Below are positions 46,578 through 56,573 of a stretch of 64,000 bases of DNA, one piece after another. Source of the stretch: Paracoccus methylarcula. Lineage in GTDB: Bacteria; Pseudomonadota; Alphaproteobacteria; Rhodobacterales; Rhodobacteraceae. Location: assembly GCF_003007735.2 (NCBI RefSeq), contig NZ_PXNQ02000001.1:558001-622000 (forward strand), given 5' to 3'. The notes beneath the pieces were generated by a model, which saw nothing but the letters and a program-made list of their open reading frames with translations, made no database searches and was not told the origin of the DNA. Position 1 is the stretch's first letter. Each line of letters begins with the position of its first letter. The position numbers were made by a program, and so were the translations under genes.

Positions 46578-47956
46578 GCCTGTGGACTGCGGCAGATGCC
46601 GCCGCCGCGACCGGCGGACGGGCGCAGGGGGACTGGGTGGCCTCTGGCGTTTCCATCGACACACGGACGATCCGGCCGGGCGATCTCTTCGTTGCGCTTA
46701 CGGATATTCGCGACGGCCATGATTTCGTGGCGCAGGCGCTGGAGAAGGGGGCTGCCGCCGCCCTTGTCAGCCGCATCCCCGAGGGCGTGCCACAGGATGC
46801 GCCGCTGCTCATCGTACCCGAGGTTCTGCCCGCGCTGGAGGATCTGGGCCGTGCCGGGCGCACGCGCATGACGGGCAGGGTCATCGCCATCACCGGCTCG
46901 GTCGGCAAGACCTCGACCAAGGACATGGCACGGGTGGCGCTGACCGGGCAGGGGCGGATCCATGCCGCCGAGGCCAGCTACAACAATCACTGGGGCGTGC
47001 CGCTGACCCTGGCGCGAATGCCGCGCGACAGCGATTTCGCCATTATCGAGATCGGCATGAACCAGCCCGGCGAGATCGCGCCCCTGTCGCGCATGGCTCG
47101 TCCGCATGTGGCCATGATCACCACGGTCGCCGCCGCGCATCTGGAGGCTTTCGGCGCCATCGAGGGCATCGCGCATGAGAAGGGCGCGATCTTCGAGGGG
47201 CTGGAGGCGATCGGCACCGCGATCATCCCCGAGGGCTTGTCCGTGACCCCCATCCTGCGCGATCACGCCGATGCGGCCGGGGCCATTGTGCTGGGTTTCG
47301 GACATGAGGGCATGGCCCGGCTGGTGCAGGCGAAGCCCGAGGATGGCCGGTTGAAATGCCGCGCAAGGATTGCCGCGGAAACGATTGATTTCACGCTGAA
47401 TACGAGTGGCGCGCATTTCGCCCTCAACGCGGTCGGCGTGCTTGCCGCGCTCGGCGCTGCCGGGGCCGATGTGAAAGAGGCGGCCCTGCGCCTTGCCGAT
47501 TGGCAGCCGCCAAGGGGGCGCGGGGCGGTCGAGGACCTGGGCGGCATCCGCCTGATCGACGATGCGTTCAACGCCAACCCGACCTCGCTGGCGGCGGGCT
47601 TGGCGATGCTGGCCGGGTTGCAGGGGGGGCGGCGCGTGGCGATCCTTGGCGACATGCTGGAACTGGGGCCCGACGAGGTGGCGCAACATTGCGCCATGGC
47701 CGATGATCCGGCCATGGAGAAGATCGATCTGGTTCACGCCGCGGGCCCGCTGATGCGGCATCTCTACGACGCCCTGCCGGCGGAAAAACGCGGTGTCTGG
47801 GCAGAGGCTTCCGCTGAACTGGCCGCAAAGGCGGCAGAACTGGTTGCGCCCGGCGATATCGTGCTGGTCAAGGGATCGAAATCCTCGAAAGTGTCGGCGG
47901 TGGTTGACGCGCTCCGGCAATCAGGGCAAAGGCCCGCGCCGCAACAGAAGGGATAA
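46574..47956 (+). CDS. murF: UDP-MurNAc-tripeptide:D-Ala-D-Ala ligase
   Basis: Attaches D-Ala-D-Ala to the UDP-MurNAc tripeptide. The 460-residue protein has the N-terminal substrate domain (GVSIDTRTIRPGDLFVAL), the ATP loop TGSVGKTSTKDM, the YNNHWGVPLTL block and a C-terminal Rossmann-like domain (RVAILGDMLELGPDEVAQH). It overlaps murE upstream and its TAA stop touches the mraY start region. Confidence 0.96.
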   Translation: MSLWTAADAAAATGGRAQGDWVASGVSIDTRTIRPGDLFVALTDIRDGHDFVAQALEKGAAAALVSRIPEGVPQDAPLLIVPEVLPALEDLGRAGRTRMTGRVIAITGSVGKTSTKDMARVALTGQGRIHAAEASYNNHWGVPLTLARMPRDSDFAIIEIGMNQPGEIAPLSRMARPHVAMITTVAAAHLEAFGAIEGIAHEKGAIFEGLEAIGTAIIPEGLSVTPILRDHADAAGAIVLGFGHEGMARLVQAKPEDGRLKCRARIAAETIDFTLNTSGAHFALNAVGVLAALGAAGADVKEAALRLADWQPPRGRGAVEDLGGIRLIDDAFNANPTSLAAGLAMLAGLQGGRRVAILGDMLELGPDEVAQHCAMADDPAMEKIDLVHAAGPLMRHLYDALPAEKRGVWAEASAELAAKAAELVAPGDIVLVKGSKSSKVSAVVDALRQSGQRPAPQQKG

Positions 47957-47959
47957 GTG

Positions 47960-49042
<1,083 letters not shown>

Positions 49043-49047
49043 TACAT

Positions 49048-49098
49048 TTCTTCTTCATGTAAATATCCTCTGGGGGTCCGGGGGGCGAAGCGCCCCCG
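49048..49098 (-). repeat. Dispersed intergenic repeat, copy 3
   Basis: Read on the minus strand: G/C hairpin GGGGGCG-CTT-CGCCCCC, then GGACCCCCAGAGGATATTT and ACATGAAGAAGAAA. It is the only copy within an operon, between mraY and murD, and points against transcription. Confidence 0.75.
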
Positions 49099-49123
49099 GC
49101 CCGAGGGCTGAAAAGGTGCACTG

Positions 49124-50527
49124 ATGATCCCTGTCCAAGGCGTTGAAGATCAGACCGTCGCCGTGCTCGGCCTTGGCCGTTCGGGCAAGGCGACCGCCGC
49201 CGCCTTGCAGGCCGGTGGAGCGCATGTGATCGCGTGGGACGATGGCGTCGATACCCGCGAGGCCGCCGAGGCCGAGGGGCTGCATATCGCCGATCTGACC
49301 CGCGACGAGTCCTGGCATGGCGTTACCATGCTGGTCACTTCGCCCGGCATCCCGCATCTTTATCCCCATCCGCACCCGGTGATCGCCAGGGCCTATGCGC
49401 TTGGAATTCCGGTGGATAACGATATCGGCCTGTTCTTCCGCAGCTATGCCGGGGCCGGTTGGGACGAATTCGACCGCGCGCCCAGGGTGATCGCCGTGAC
49501 CGGCTCGAACGGCAAATCCACCACTACGGCGCTGATCCACCATATTCTCCGTGAATGCGGAAGGCCCAGCCAGATGGGCGGCAATATCGGCACCGGGGTG
49601 CTGTCGCTGGAGCCCGCGCGGGATGGCGAGGTGGTGGTGATCGAACTGTCCAGCTACCAGACCGAGCTGGCGCGGGCACTGACGCCGGATGTCGCCGTGT
49701 TCACCAATCTGACGCCGGATCACCTGGACCGGCATGGCGGGACGGGCGGATATTTCGCGGCAAAGCGCCGCCTTTTCGCCGAGGGCGGGCCGGACCGCGC
49801 GGTGATCGGCATTGACGAGGCCGAGGGGCTGTATCTTGCCGGACAACTGGCGACGGCGCCTTCGGACGACCGGGTGATCCGGGTCTCGGCGGGGCAAAAG
49901 CTGGATCGTGCGGCCTGGTCGGTTTTTGCCCGCAAGGGGTTCCTGGCCGAATATCGCAAGGGGCGGCAGGTGGCCTCGATCGATCTGCGGGGGATTTCCG
50001 GGTTGCCCGGCGCGCATAATCACCAGAACGCCTGCGCCGCCTATGCGGCATGCCGGGCGGTTGGCCTGCCCCCGCGCGAGATCGAGGCGGCATTCCACAG
50101 TTTCGCCGGGTTGCCGCATCGCAGCCAATTGGTGGCCGAGATCGACGGCGTCCGTTACGTCAACGATTCCAAGGCGACGAATGTGGATGCCGCCGCCAAG
50201 GCCTTGCAGGCTTTCCAGCGCATCCGCTGGATCGCCGGGGGGCTTGGCAAGGATGGCGGGATCGCCGCGCTGACCCCGTATCTTGAACATGTGAGCAAGG
50301 CTTACCTGATCGGCCATTCGGCACGGGATTTCGCGCTGGAGATCGGCCAGACGCCCTATGAAATCGCGGAAACGATGGAACAGGCGGTCGCCCATGCGAG
50401 CGCCGAGGCCGAAGCGGGGGACATCGTCCTCTTGGCTCCTGCCGCCGCCAGTTTCGACCAATATCCGAATTTCGAGAAACGCGGCGAGCATTTCACCGCG
50501 CTGGTCGAGGGGCTGAAAGCGCGCTGA
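49124..50527 (+). CDS. murD: UDP-MurNAc-L-alanine:D-glutamate ligase
   Basis: Adds D-Glu to UDP-MurNAc-L-Ala. The 467-residue protein has an N-terminal Rossmann domain ([18 protein letters not shown]), the ATP loop [15 protein letters not shown], the ELSSYQTE block and a C-terminal domain ([16 protein letters not shown]). It is the last dcw gene here; ftsW, murG and murC, which usually follow in relatives, are absent and the next gene, ecm, is convergent. The mraY-murD gap of 81 bases is larger than other spacings in the cluster. Confidence 0.96.
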   Translation: MIPVQGVEDQTVAVLGLGRSGKATAAALQAGGAHVIAWDDGVDTREAAEAEGLHIADLTRDESWHGVTMLVTSPGIPHLYPHPHPVIARAYALGIPVDNDIGLFFRSYAGAGWDEFDRAPRVIAVTGSNGKSTTTALIHHILRECGRPSQMGGNIGTGVLSLEPARDGEVVVIELSSYQTELARALTPDVAVFTNLTPDHLDRHGGTGGYFAAKRRLFAEGGPDRAVIGIDEAEGLYLAGQLATAPSDDRVIRVSAGQKLDRAAWSVFARKGFLAEYRKGRQVASIDLRGISGLPGAHNHQNACAAYAACRAVGLPPREIEAAFHSFAGLPHRSQLVAEIDGVRYVNDSKATNVDAAAKALQAFQRIRWIAGGLGKDGGIAALTPYLEHVSKAYLIGHSARDFALEIGQTPYEIAETMEQAVAHASAEAEAGDIVLLAPAAASFDQYPNFEKRGEHFTALVEGLKAR

Positions 50528-50537
50528 TCCCGTGGGA

Positions 50538-52496
50538 TCACGCCGCCGCCGCCCCGGGCTCGACCAGGGCCACGATATCCATCATGATCCTGTTGAGCTG
50601 GAAATCCTTGGGCGTATAGACCCGCGCCACCCCCATGGCGAGCAGGCGTTGCGCGTCCTCTTCGGGGATGATGCCGCCGGCGATGACGGGGATGTGGCCC
50701 AACCCGGCCTCGCGCATCCGCTCCATCAGTTCCTCGATCAGGGGCAGATGGCTGCCCGACAGGATCGACAAACCGACGACATGGGCCTCTTCTTCAAGGG
50801 CGCGGGTGACGATCTGTTCGGGGGTCAGGCGGATGCCCTCATAGGTGATGTCCATGCCGCAATCGCGGGCGCGGAAGGCGATCTGTTCGGCGCCGTTGGA
50901 ATGGCCGTCGAGGCCGGGTTTGCCGACCACGAATTTCAGCCGCCGCCCAAGCCGGGCACTGACTGTATCCACCGCCTCGCGGATCTCCTCCAGCCCCTCG
51001 GTCCGGTTCGAGGGCGAGGCCGACACGCCGGTCGGGCCCCGGTATTCGCCATGGACCTGACGCATCACCCCGGCCCATTCGCCGGTCGTGACCCCGGCCT
51101 TCGCCGCCGCGATAGAGGGGGGCATGATATTGTCGCCATTCCGCGCAGCCTCGCGTAGCGCGGCCAGCGCAGTGCGGATGGCGTCCTCGTCGCGGTTTTC
51201 GCGCCATTCGTTCAGGCGGGCGATCTGGTCCTGCTCGACCTCGGGGTCCACGACCAGGATCCCACCATCGCCCGAGGTCAATGGCGAAGGCTCCCCCTGT
51301 TCCCAACGGTTCACGCCGACCACCACGGTCTCGTTCGATTCGATCTTGCCGAACCGTTCGGCATTCGATTCGACCAGCCGCGATTTCATGTAGTCGATTG
51401 CCGCGATCGCCCCGCCCATCTCGTCCAGCAGCTTCAATTCATCGCGCGCGCCCGCCTTGAGTTCCTCGACCTTGGCGGCGATGACCGGGTTGCCGTCGAA
51501 CAGGTCGCCATATTCCAGAAGATCCGTCTCGTAGGCGACGATCTGCTGCATCCGCAGCGACCATTGCTGGTCCCATGGCCGGGGCAAGCCAAGCGCCTCG
51601 TTCCATGCCGGAAGCTGCACCGCCCGCGCCCGCGCGTTTTTCGACAGCGTCACCGCCAGCATTTCCAGCAGGATGCGGTAGACGTTGTTTTCCGGCTGCT
51701 GCTCGGTCAGGCCGAGGCTGTTGACCTGCACGCCATAGCGGAAACGCCGGTATTTCGGATCTTCGATGCCGTAGCGGGTGGCGGTGATCTCGTCCCACAG
51801 CTCGGTGAAGGCGCGCATCTTGCACATCTCGGTGACGAAACGGATGCCCGCATTCACGAAAAAGCTGATCCGGCCCGCCATCGCCGGGAAATCTTCGGCG
51901 GGAACCTTGCCCTTCAGGTCGTCGAGAACCGCGATCCCGGTGGCCAGCGCATAGGCCAGTTCCTGCTGCGGCGTCGCCCCGGCCTCTTGCAGATGGTAGG
52001 AGCAGACATTCATCGGGTTCCATTTCGGCAGGTTCTTCGCGGTGAAGGCCGCCACGTCGGTGATCATCCGCAAGGAGGGCTTGGGCGGGCAGATATAGGT
52101 CCCGCGCGAGAGGTATTCCTTGATGATGTCATTCTGCACCGTGCCTTGCAGTTTCGCGACATCCGCCCCCTGTTCCTCGGCCACGGCGATATAGAGCGAC
52201 AGCAGCCATGGCGCCGTCGCGTTGATCGTCATCGAGGTGTTCATCTGCTCCAGCGGGATCTGGTCGAACAGCGTCCGCATGTCGCCGAGGTGACAGATGG
52301 GCACGCCGACCTTGCCGACCTCGCCCCGCGCCAGAAGATGATCGCTGTCATAGCCCGTCTGCGTGGGCAGGTCGAAAGCCACCGACAGGCCCGTCTGCCC
52401 CTTGGCCAGATTGCCCCGGTACAACGCGTTCGACTTTTCAGCCGTGGAATGACCCGCATAGGTGCGGAACAGCCAGGGTTTGTCCTTCTCGGCCAT
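50538..52496 (-). CDS. ecm: Ethylmalonyl-CoA mutase (MeaA type)
   Basis: A 652-residue adenosylcobalamin-dependent mutase converting (2R)-ethylmalonyl-CoA to methylsuccinyl-CoA in the ethylmalonyl-CoA pathway. The N-terminal catalytic barrel has PWLFRTYAGHSTAEKSN and VAFDLPTQTGYDSDH. The C-terminal B12 domain has GKPGLDGHSNGAEQ (base-off His), then LSILSGSH and VIAGGIIPEEDAQ. Length and the TYAGHSTAE opening fit Ecm/MeaA rather than methylmalonyl-CoA mutase large subunits, which are longer. ATG at 52496 was chosen over a slightly longer frame. An operator-like palindrome lies 21 bases upstream. ccr is 1.1 kb away. Confidence 0.9.
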   Translation of the reverse strand: MAEKDKPWLFRTYAGHSTAEKSNALYRGNLAKGQTGLSVAFDLPTQTGYDSDHLLARGEVGKVGVPICHLGDMRTLFDQIPLEQMNTSMTINATAPWLLSLYIAVAEEQGADVAKLQGTVQNDIIKEYLSRGTYICPPKPSLRMITDVAAFTAKNLPKWNPMNVCSYHLQEAGATPQQELAYALATGIAVLDDLKGKVPAEDFPAMAGRISFFVNAGIRFVTEMCKMRAFTELWDEITATRYGIEDPKYRRFRYGVQVNSLGLTEQQPENNVYRILLEMLAVTLSKNARARAVQLPAWNEALGLPRPWDQQWSLRMQQIVAYETDLLEYGDLFDGNPVIAAKVEELKAGARDELKLLDEMGGAIAAIDYMKSRLVESNAERFGKIESNETVVVGVNRWEQGEPSPLTSGDGGILVVDPEVEQDQIARLNEWRENRDEDAIRTALAALREAARNGDNIMPPSIAAAKAGVTTGEWAGVMRQVHGEYRGPTGVSASPSNRTEGLEEIREAVDTVSARLGRRLKFVVGKPGLDGHSNGAEQIAFRARDCGMDITYEGIRLTPEQIVTRALEEEAHVVGLSILSGSHLPLIEELMERMREAGLGHIPVIAGGIIPEEDAQRLLAMGVARVYTPKDFQLNRIMMDIVALVEPGAAAA

Positions 52497-52516
52497 GATG
52501 GCGCCTCGCAACAATC

Positions 52517-52542
52517 TTTCTGTCTGTGTTCAGATACAGAAA
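52517..52542. promoter_or_regulatory. Palindromic operator candidate upstream of ecm
   Basis: TTTCTGT-N12-ACAGAAA with an inner TCTG-TGTT-CAGA palindrome (52523-52534), 21 bases before the ecm start codon. The form suits a dimeric regulator of the TetR or similar type; no such gene is adjacent. Confidence 0.5.
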
Positions 52543-52613
52543 CATTCATGCGCCGTCAATTCGCCGCGCCGCAGAAATTCGTGGCGATGCGATTGCACCG
52601 CCACAGTCGCGCC

Positions 52614-53354
52614 CTATTGCTTCGGCTGGATCACCAGACGGTCATTGACGGCCTGCACGGGGCGGTTGTTCTCGCCCATGACTTCGGACAGTGCAGTGAT
52701 CTGGTCGGCCGAGGCGGTGATCGGGGTGCTCAGGACATGCCAGGCCACGCCCTCGGAGCAGGGTGGCGTGGTGAGTGAGCCGGAATAGCGGAAGCTTTCC
52801 AAAGATTTCGGCAAAAGCGCGGCCGGATCGAATTCGACCCCGTCGATCTTCTGCGGTTCGCCGGATTGCCGGGGCAGGTGCTGGATGATCTTGGCGAGCT
52901 CGGGGTTTTCCTTGCCCTCATCGATCAGCACCGCGAGCACCGCAAGCTGCCCATCGGCCGATCTGTGGACGAAATGCACCTCCAGCGGGAAATGTTTCCC
53001 GTGGATGGCATGTTCGCTCGGGTCATGGAAATGCACCTGGAGCAGGGGGAAATCCTTGCCATCCTCGGTCAGTGCGCCGGAATTGGTCGCGTCCAGCTGG
53101 ATCGTGTGACCGTTGTTCCAGATCGTCATCGGCAGCGGCTTGTAGCTGGCGGTGAATTCCACCTCGCCCCGGGCATTCGAATCGGTCAGGTCGATCGGTG
53201 ACTGGCTTCGGCCGATCTTGCACACCCGGTATTGCGGGTCGAGTTCGGCCCAATGCTCCGGCCCGGTCTTGCCCTTGTACGACCAGTGTGTCGCAAGGTC
53301 ATTCGCCAGCGCGATATGCGGCAGGCAGAGCAGGATTGCGATATATCTGAGCAT
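52614..53354 (-). CDS. Periplasmic alpha-type carbonic anhydrase
   Basis: A 246-residue alpha carbonic anhydrase (CO2 + H2O to bicarbonate). A signal peptide is visible (MLRYIAILLCLPHIALA). Zinc-binding histidines are in LLQVHFHDPSEH and LEVHFVHRSADGQ. SQSPIDL, which lines the fold, and the SLTTPPCSEGVAWHVL block are conserved. Placed between ecm and divergent ccr, it may support bicarbonate/CO2 balance for the reductive carboxylation by Ccr, though being periplasmic it would act on the supply side. This link is inferred from position. Confidence 0.92.
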   Translation of the reverse strand: MLRYIAILLCLPHIALANDLATHWSYKGKTGPEHWAELDPQYRVCKIGRSQSPIDLTDSNARGEVEFTASYKPLPMTIWNNGHTIQLDATNSGALTEDGKDFPLLQVHFHDPSEHAIHGKHFPLEVHFVHRSADGQLAVLAVLIDEGKENPELAKIIQHLPRQSGEPQKIDGVEFDPAALLPKSLESFRYSGSLTTPPCSEGVAWHVLSTPITASADQITALSEVMGENNRPVQAVNDRLVIQPKQ

Positions 53355-53449
53355 GTTTCTTCCTCTTTAACCACCGGAACTGTGTCCGGCACCCGGTAAC
53401 AACGGTCCCAGGAATACGCCGCTCGCCGCTCGTCGCCAGCATGTTTATG

Positions 53450-53467
53450 AATCGTGGTTTCACGATT
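53450..53467. promoter_or_regulatory. Palindrome AATCGTG-N4-CACGATT upstream of ccr
   Basis: A perfect 7-4-7 inverted repeat in the divergent gap between the carbonic anhydrase gene and ccr. It suits an operator for a dimeric regulator of ccr. Confidence 0.5.
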
Positions 53468-53476
53468 TGACGAGGA

Positions 53477-53520
53477 AATCCTGTGAGACATAATGTTTCA
53501 AAATCTGACCTCACAGGATT
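53477..53520. promoter_or_regulatory. 11-base inverted repeat upstream of ccr
   Basis: AATCCTGTGAG (53477-53487) and CTCACAGGATT (53510-53520) are perfect complements separated by 22 bases. Start to start the arms are 33 bases apart, about three helical turns, so this could be a two-site operator or a long hairpin. Confidence 0.55.
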
Positions 53521-53595
53521 GCATTGTTGCTATTTCGCTTTTAACAAGTCCTCAACCCGGTGATTCTGCGCCGCGGCATGATGAAGGAGATGCAG

Positions 53596-54882
53596 ATGGC
53601 CCTCGACGCCCCGATCGCGCCCTATGAGGCGCCCCAGAAAGACCTTTACGAGATCGGCGAGATGCCGCCCCTTGGCCATGTGCCCAGGCAGATGCATGCC
53701 TGGGCCATTCGCCGCGAACGCCACGGAGAGCCGGACAAGGCGATGCAACTGGAGGTCGTGGATACCCCAAGCATCGACAGCAACGAGGTGCTGGTCCTGG
53801 TGATGGCGGCAGGCGTCAATTACAACGGCATCTGGGCCGGGCTGGGCCAGCCGATCAGCCCCTTCGACGGGCATGGCGCGGAATATCATATCGCCGGATC
53901 GGATGCCGCCGGGATTGTCTGGGCGGTGGGCGACAAGGTGCGGCGCTGGAAGGTCGGCGACGAGGTCGTGATCCATTGCAACCAGGATGACGGCGATGAC
54001 GAGCATTGCAATGGCGGCGACCCGATGTATTCGCCCAGCCAGCGGATCTGGGGCTACGAGACGCCGGATGGTTCGTTCTCGCAATTCACCCGTGTGCAGG
54101 CGCAGCAACTCATGCCCCGCCCGCGTCACCTGACATGGGAGGAATCGGCCTGCTACACGCTGACGCTGGCCACCGCCTACCGGATGCTGTTCGGCCATGA
54201 ACCGCATGAGCTGAAACCGGGCATGAACGTGCTGGTCTGGGGCGCATCGGGGGGGCTTGGCTCTTACGCGATCCAGCTCATCAACGCGGCGGGCGGCAAT
54301 GCCATCGGCGTGATCAGCGACGAGGACAAGCGCGATTTCGTCATGAGCCTTGGTGCCAAGGGCGTGCTGAACCGCAAGGATTTCAACTGCTGGGGACAGC
54401 TGCCGACCGTGAACACGCCCGAATATGCCGACTGGTTCAAGGAGGTCCGCAAATTCGGCAAGGCCATCTGGGACATCACCGGCAAGGGCAAGAATGTCGA
54501 TATCGTCTTCGAGCATCCGGGCGAGGCGACCTTCCCGGTCTCGACATTCGTCTGCAAGAAGGGTGGCATGGTGGTGATCTGCGCGGGCACCACCGGGTTC
54601 AACTGCACCTTCGATGTCCGCTACCTGTGGATGCATCAGAAGCGCGTGCAGGGCAGCCATTTCGCCCATCTGAAACAGGCCAGCGCCGCCAATCAGCTGA
54701 TGCTGGAGCGCCGCCTCGATCCCTGCATGTCCGAGGTCTTTCCCTGGGCCGAGATCCCGCAGGCGCATATGAAGATGTACAAAAACGAGCACAAGCCGGG
54801 CAACATGTCGGTGCTGGTGCAGGCCCCGACCACCGGGTTGCGCACCTTCGAGGACGCGCTGGAGGCCGGACGCAAGGGCTGA
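53596..54882 (+). CDS. ccr: Crotonyl-CoA carboxylase/reductase
   Basis: Key enzyme of the ethylmalonyl-CoA pathway: reduces and carboxylates crotonyl-CoA to ethylmalonyl-CoA with NADPH and CO2. The 428-residue MDR-family protein has the family-specific opening YEIGEMPPLGHVPRQMHAWAI, an AGVNYNGIWAGLGQP block, the NADPH site VLVWGASGGLGSYAIQL and the FVCKKGGMVVICAG region. The ATG (MALDAPIAPY) follows AAGGAG; the longer frame is rejected. A terminator follows. The product feeds ecm, encoded 1.1 kb away. Confidence 0.96.
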   Translation: MALDAPIAPYEAPQKDLYEIGEMPPLGHVPRQMHAWAIRRERHGEPDKAMQLEVVDTPSIDSNEVLVLVMAAGVNYNGIWAGLGQPISPFDGHGAEYHIAGSDAAGIVWAVGDKVRRWKVGDEVVIHCNQDDGDDEHCNGGDPMYSPSQRIWGYETPDGSFSQFTRVQAQQLMPRPRHLTWEESACYTLTLATAYRMLFGHEPHELKPGMNVLVWGASGGLGSYAIQLINAAGGNAIGVISDEDKRDFVMSLGAKGVLNRKDFNCWGQLPTVNTPEYADWFKEVRKFGKAIWDITGKGKNVDIVFEHPGEATFPVSTFVCKKGGMVVICAGTTGFNCTFDVRYLWMHQKRVQGSHFAHLKQASAANQLMLERRLDPCMSEVFPWAEIPQAHMKMYKNEHKPGNMSVLVQAPTTGLRTFEDALEAGRKG

Positions 54883-54930
54883 TCCGGGGGATTGGTGACT
54901 GGCTGGCCACGCCGACGATACCGTTGAGTA

Positions 54931-54964
54931 AAGGGGGATGCACAATCGCTGCATCCCCCTTCGC
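54931..54964 (+). terminator. Hairpin terminator of ccr
   Basis: AAGGGGGATGCA-CAATCGC-TGCATCCCCCTT, a 12-base perfect stem 48 bases after the ccr stop, followed by a short pyrimidine stretch (CGCTTTC). The U-tract is weak. Confidence 0.75.
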
Positions 54965-54994
54965 TTTCCCGCCGTCACAGGCTACAGCTTGCCC

Positions 54995-56536
54995 ATGACC
55001 GGCCAGACCCTCACCACCACGACGCCCTCGCTGTCCGCCGATCAGGCCGATGCCTGGGACCGGCTGGCCGAGACCTTTGCCGGTGCCGGTGTGGACCTGA
55101 CGGCCGAGGAACTTCTCCCGCCGCAGCCCGGCAAGGGCCGCGTCATGGCGGTGATCGGCAAGGCCGGTTCGGGCAAGACGCTGATGCTGTCCGAAATCAC
55201 CCGCGCCCTGCGCGAAGCCGGGGTCGAGATCGTCAGCGCCGATTACGAGGGCCGCCGCCGCAAGGACCGCCGCACCGTGGCGATCCTCGCGCCCACCAAC
55301 AAGGCGGCCTTCGTGCTGCGCACGCGTGGCGTTCCCGCCACCACGATCCACCGCATCCTTTATACCCCGGTCTATGACCCGGAATACGAGCGTATCGCCG
55401 AATGGCTGACGGGCGAGGGAACCCGTCCCACCGTCGAGGGGCTGACCGATGTCGCGCTGGACCGCGCCAAGGCCTTCTACGACCAGCATGCCTCGATCCC
55501 CGGCGCGCTGGCGGCTGCGGGCCTGCGCGGATCGGATTTCATCAAGGGCTGGAAACGGCGTGAGGACGGGCTGGATATCGGGCTGATCGACGAGGCCTCG
55601 ATGCTGGACGAGCGCCAGTTCGAGGACCTGCGCGAGATCTTCCCGGTGCTGGTCCTGTTCGGAGATCCGGCCCAGCTTGCCCCCGTCGGCCAGTCCGGCG
55701 AGATGGTGTTCGACAGCCTTGCCGAATCGCAGCGCCTGATGCTGAGCCGGGTTCACCGGCAGGCCGATGACAGCCCGATCCTCGACCTGGCGCATGCGCT
55801 CTCCGATGACAGTCTCGATTTCCGGGGGTTCGAGCAGATGGTCCGCGAGGCCGCCGACAGGGATCCCCGGGTGATCTGGGCCGAGCGGGTGGAATCCGAC
55901 CTGATGGCCCGCAGCCCGGTGCTGGTCTGGCGCAATGCCACCCGGATCCGCCTGATCCATGCCTTCCGCACCGCTTTCGGCGCCCCCGGAGACGCGCTTC
56001 TGCCCGGAGAGCCGCTGATCTGCGACGGGCTCGAATTGCCGCTGAAGCACCGCAAGAAGCGCATCGACCTGGAGGCGCGGGGCCTGATCAAGGGCGCGCA
56101 GGTGGTCTATCTGGGACCGGGCCGCAAGCCCGGCTTCTCGCGCCTGCACGTGATCGGCGCCGAGGATCCGCGCCTGTCCGCCGCCAGCATCGTCAAGATC
56201 GAGATGCCCGACGCCGAGGAACCCTTCATCCCCTTCGCCGCCCGCATGGGCGCGGCCTTCCTGCATGGTGCGGCGGTCACGATCCACAAGGCGCAGGGCT
56301 CGCAATGGCCCGATGTGCAGGTCTTTGGCCCCGATATCGGCGCCGCCGCATGGTCGAACCGCAGCGAGGCGGGGATTCCGTTGTGGAAACGCCTGACCTA
56401 TGTCGCCATCACCCGCGCGCAGGAACGCCTGCTCTGGGTCACCCGCCCACGCCTCGCCCGCCCGTCAGCCGCGCTCTCGACTGCGGATCTGGAGGTGCCG
56501 ACGGCGCCTCTCACGCTCGAAGCCGATCAATCCTAA
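54995..56536 (+). CDS. RecD-like/UvrD-type DNA helicase
   Basis: A 513-residue SF1 helicase-like ATPase. Walker A is at residues 55-62 (GKAGSGKT). A DExx-type Walker B (GLIDEASMLDERQ), motif III (LFGDPAQLAPVGQ), VHRQADDSPI, and the C-terminal UvrD_C_2 motifs VTIHKAQGSQW and YVAITRAQERLLW are present. Such small RecD-like proteins without RecB/RecC are found in many bacteria, with probable roles in repair or plasmid/phage processing. Its exact function is not known. It is convergent with ecsC, and a dispersed repeat lies right after its stop. Confidence 0.85.
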   Translation: MTGQTLTTTTPSLSADQADAWDRLAETFAGAGVDLTAEELLPPQPGKGRVMAVIGKAGSGKTLMLSEITRALREAGVEIVSADYEGRRRKDRRTVAILAPTNKAAFVLRTRGVPATTIHRILYTPVYDPEYERIAEWLTGEGTRPTVEGLTDVALDRAKAFYDQHASIPGALAAAGLRGSDFIKGWKRREDGLDIGLIDEASMLDERQFEDLREIFPVLVLFGDPAQLAPVGQSGEMVFDSLAESQRLMLSRVHRQADDSPILDLAHALSDDSLDFRGFEQMVREAADRDPRVIWAERVESDLMARSPVLVWRNATRIRLIHAFRTAFGAPGDALLPGEPLICDGLELPLKHRKKRIDLEARGLIKGAQVVYLGPGRKPGFSRLHVIGAEDPRLSAASIVKIEMPDAEEPFIPFAARMGAAFLHGAAVTIHKAQGSQWPDVQVFGPDIGAAAWSNRSEAGIPLWKRLTYVAITRAQERLLWVTRPRLARPSAALSTADLEVPTAPLTLEADQS

Positions 56537-56539
56537 CGC

Positions 56540-56562
56540 CTTCTTCTTCATATAAATATCCA
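56540..56562 (-). repeat. Dispersed intergenic repeat, copy 4 (core only)
   Basis: Minus-strand TGGATATTT-AT-ATGAAGAAGAAGG between the convergent helicase and ecsC genes. The upstream G/C hairpin seen in other copies is missing here. Confidence 0.7.
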
Positions 56563-56573
56563 GGATCCGGCGC

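Noticed and set aside
50538..52496. Methylmalonyl-CoA mutase
   Set aside because: Length and the N-terminal motif fit ethylmalonyl-CoA mutase (MeaA), and ccr is nearby.
54599..56305. 568-residue leftward frame
   Set aside because: Antisense to ccr and the helicase; no family features, His/Gln/Arg-rich composition typical of GC-driven shadow frames.
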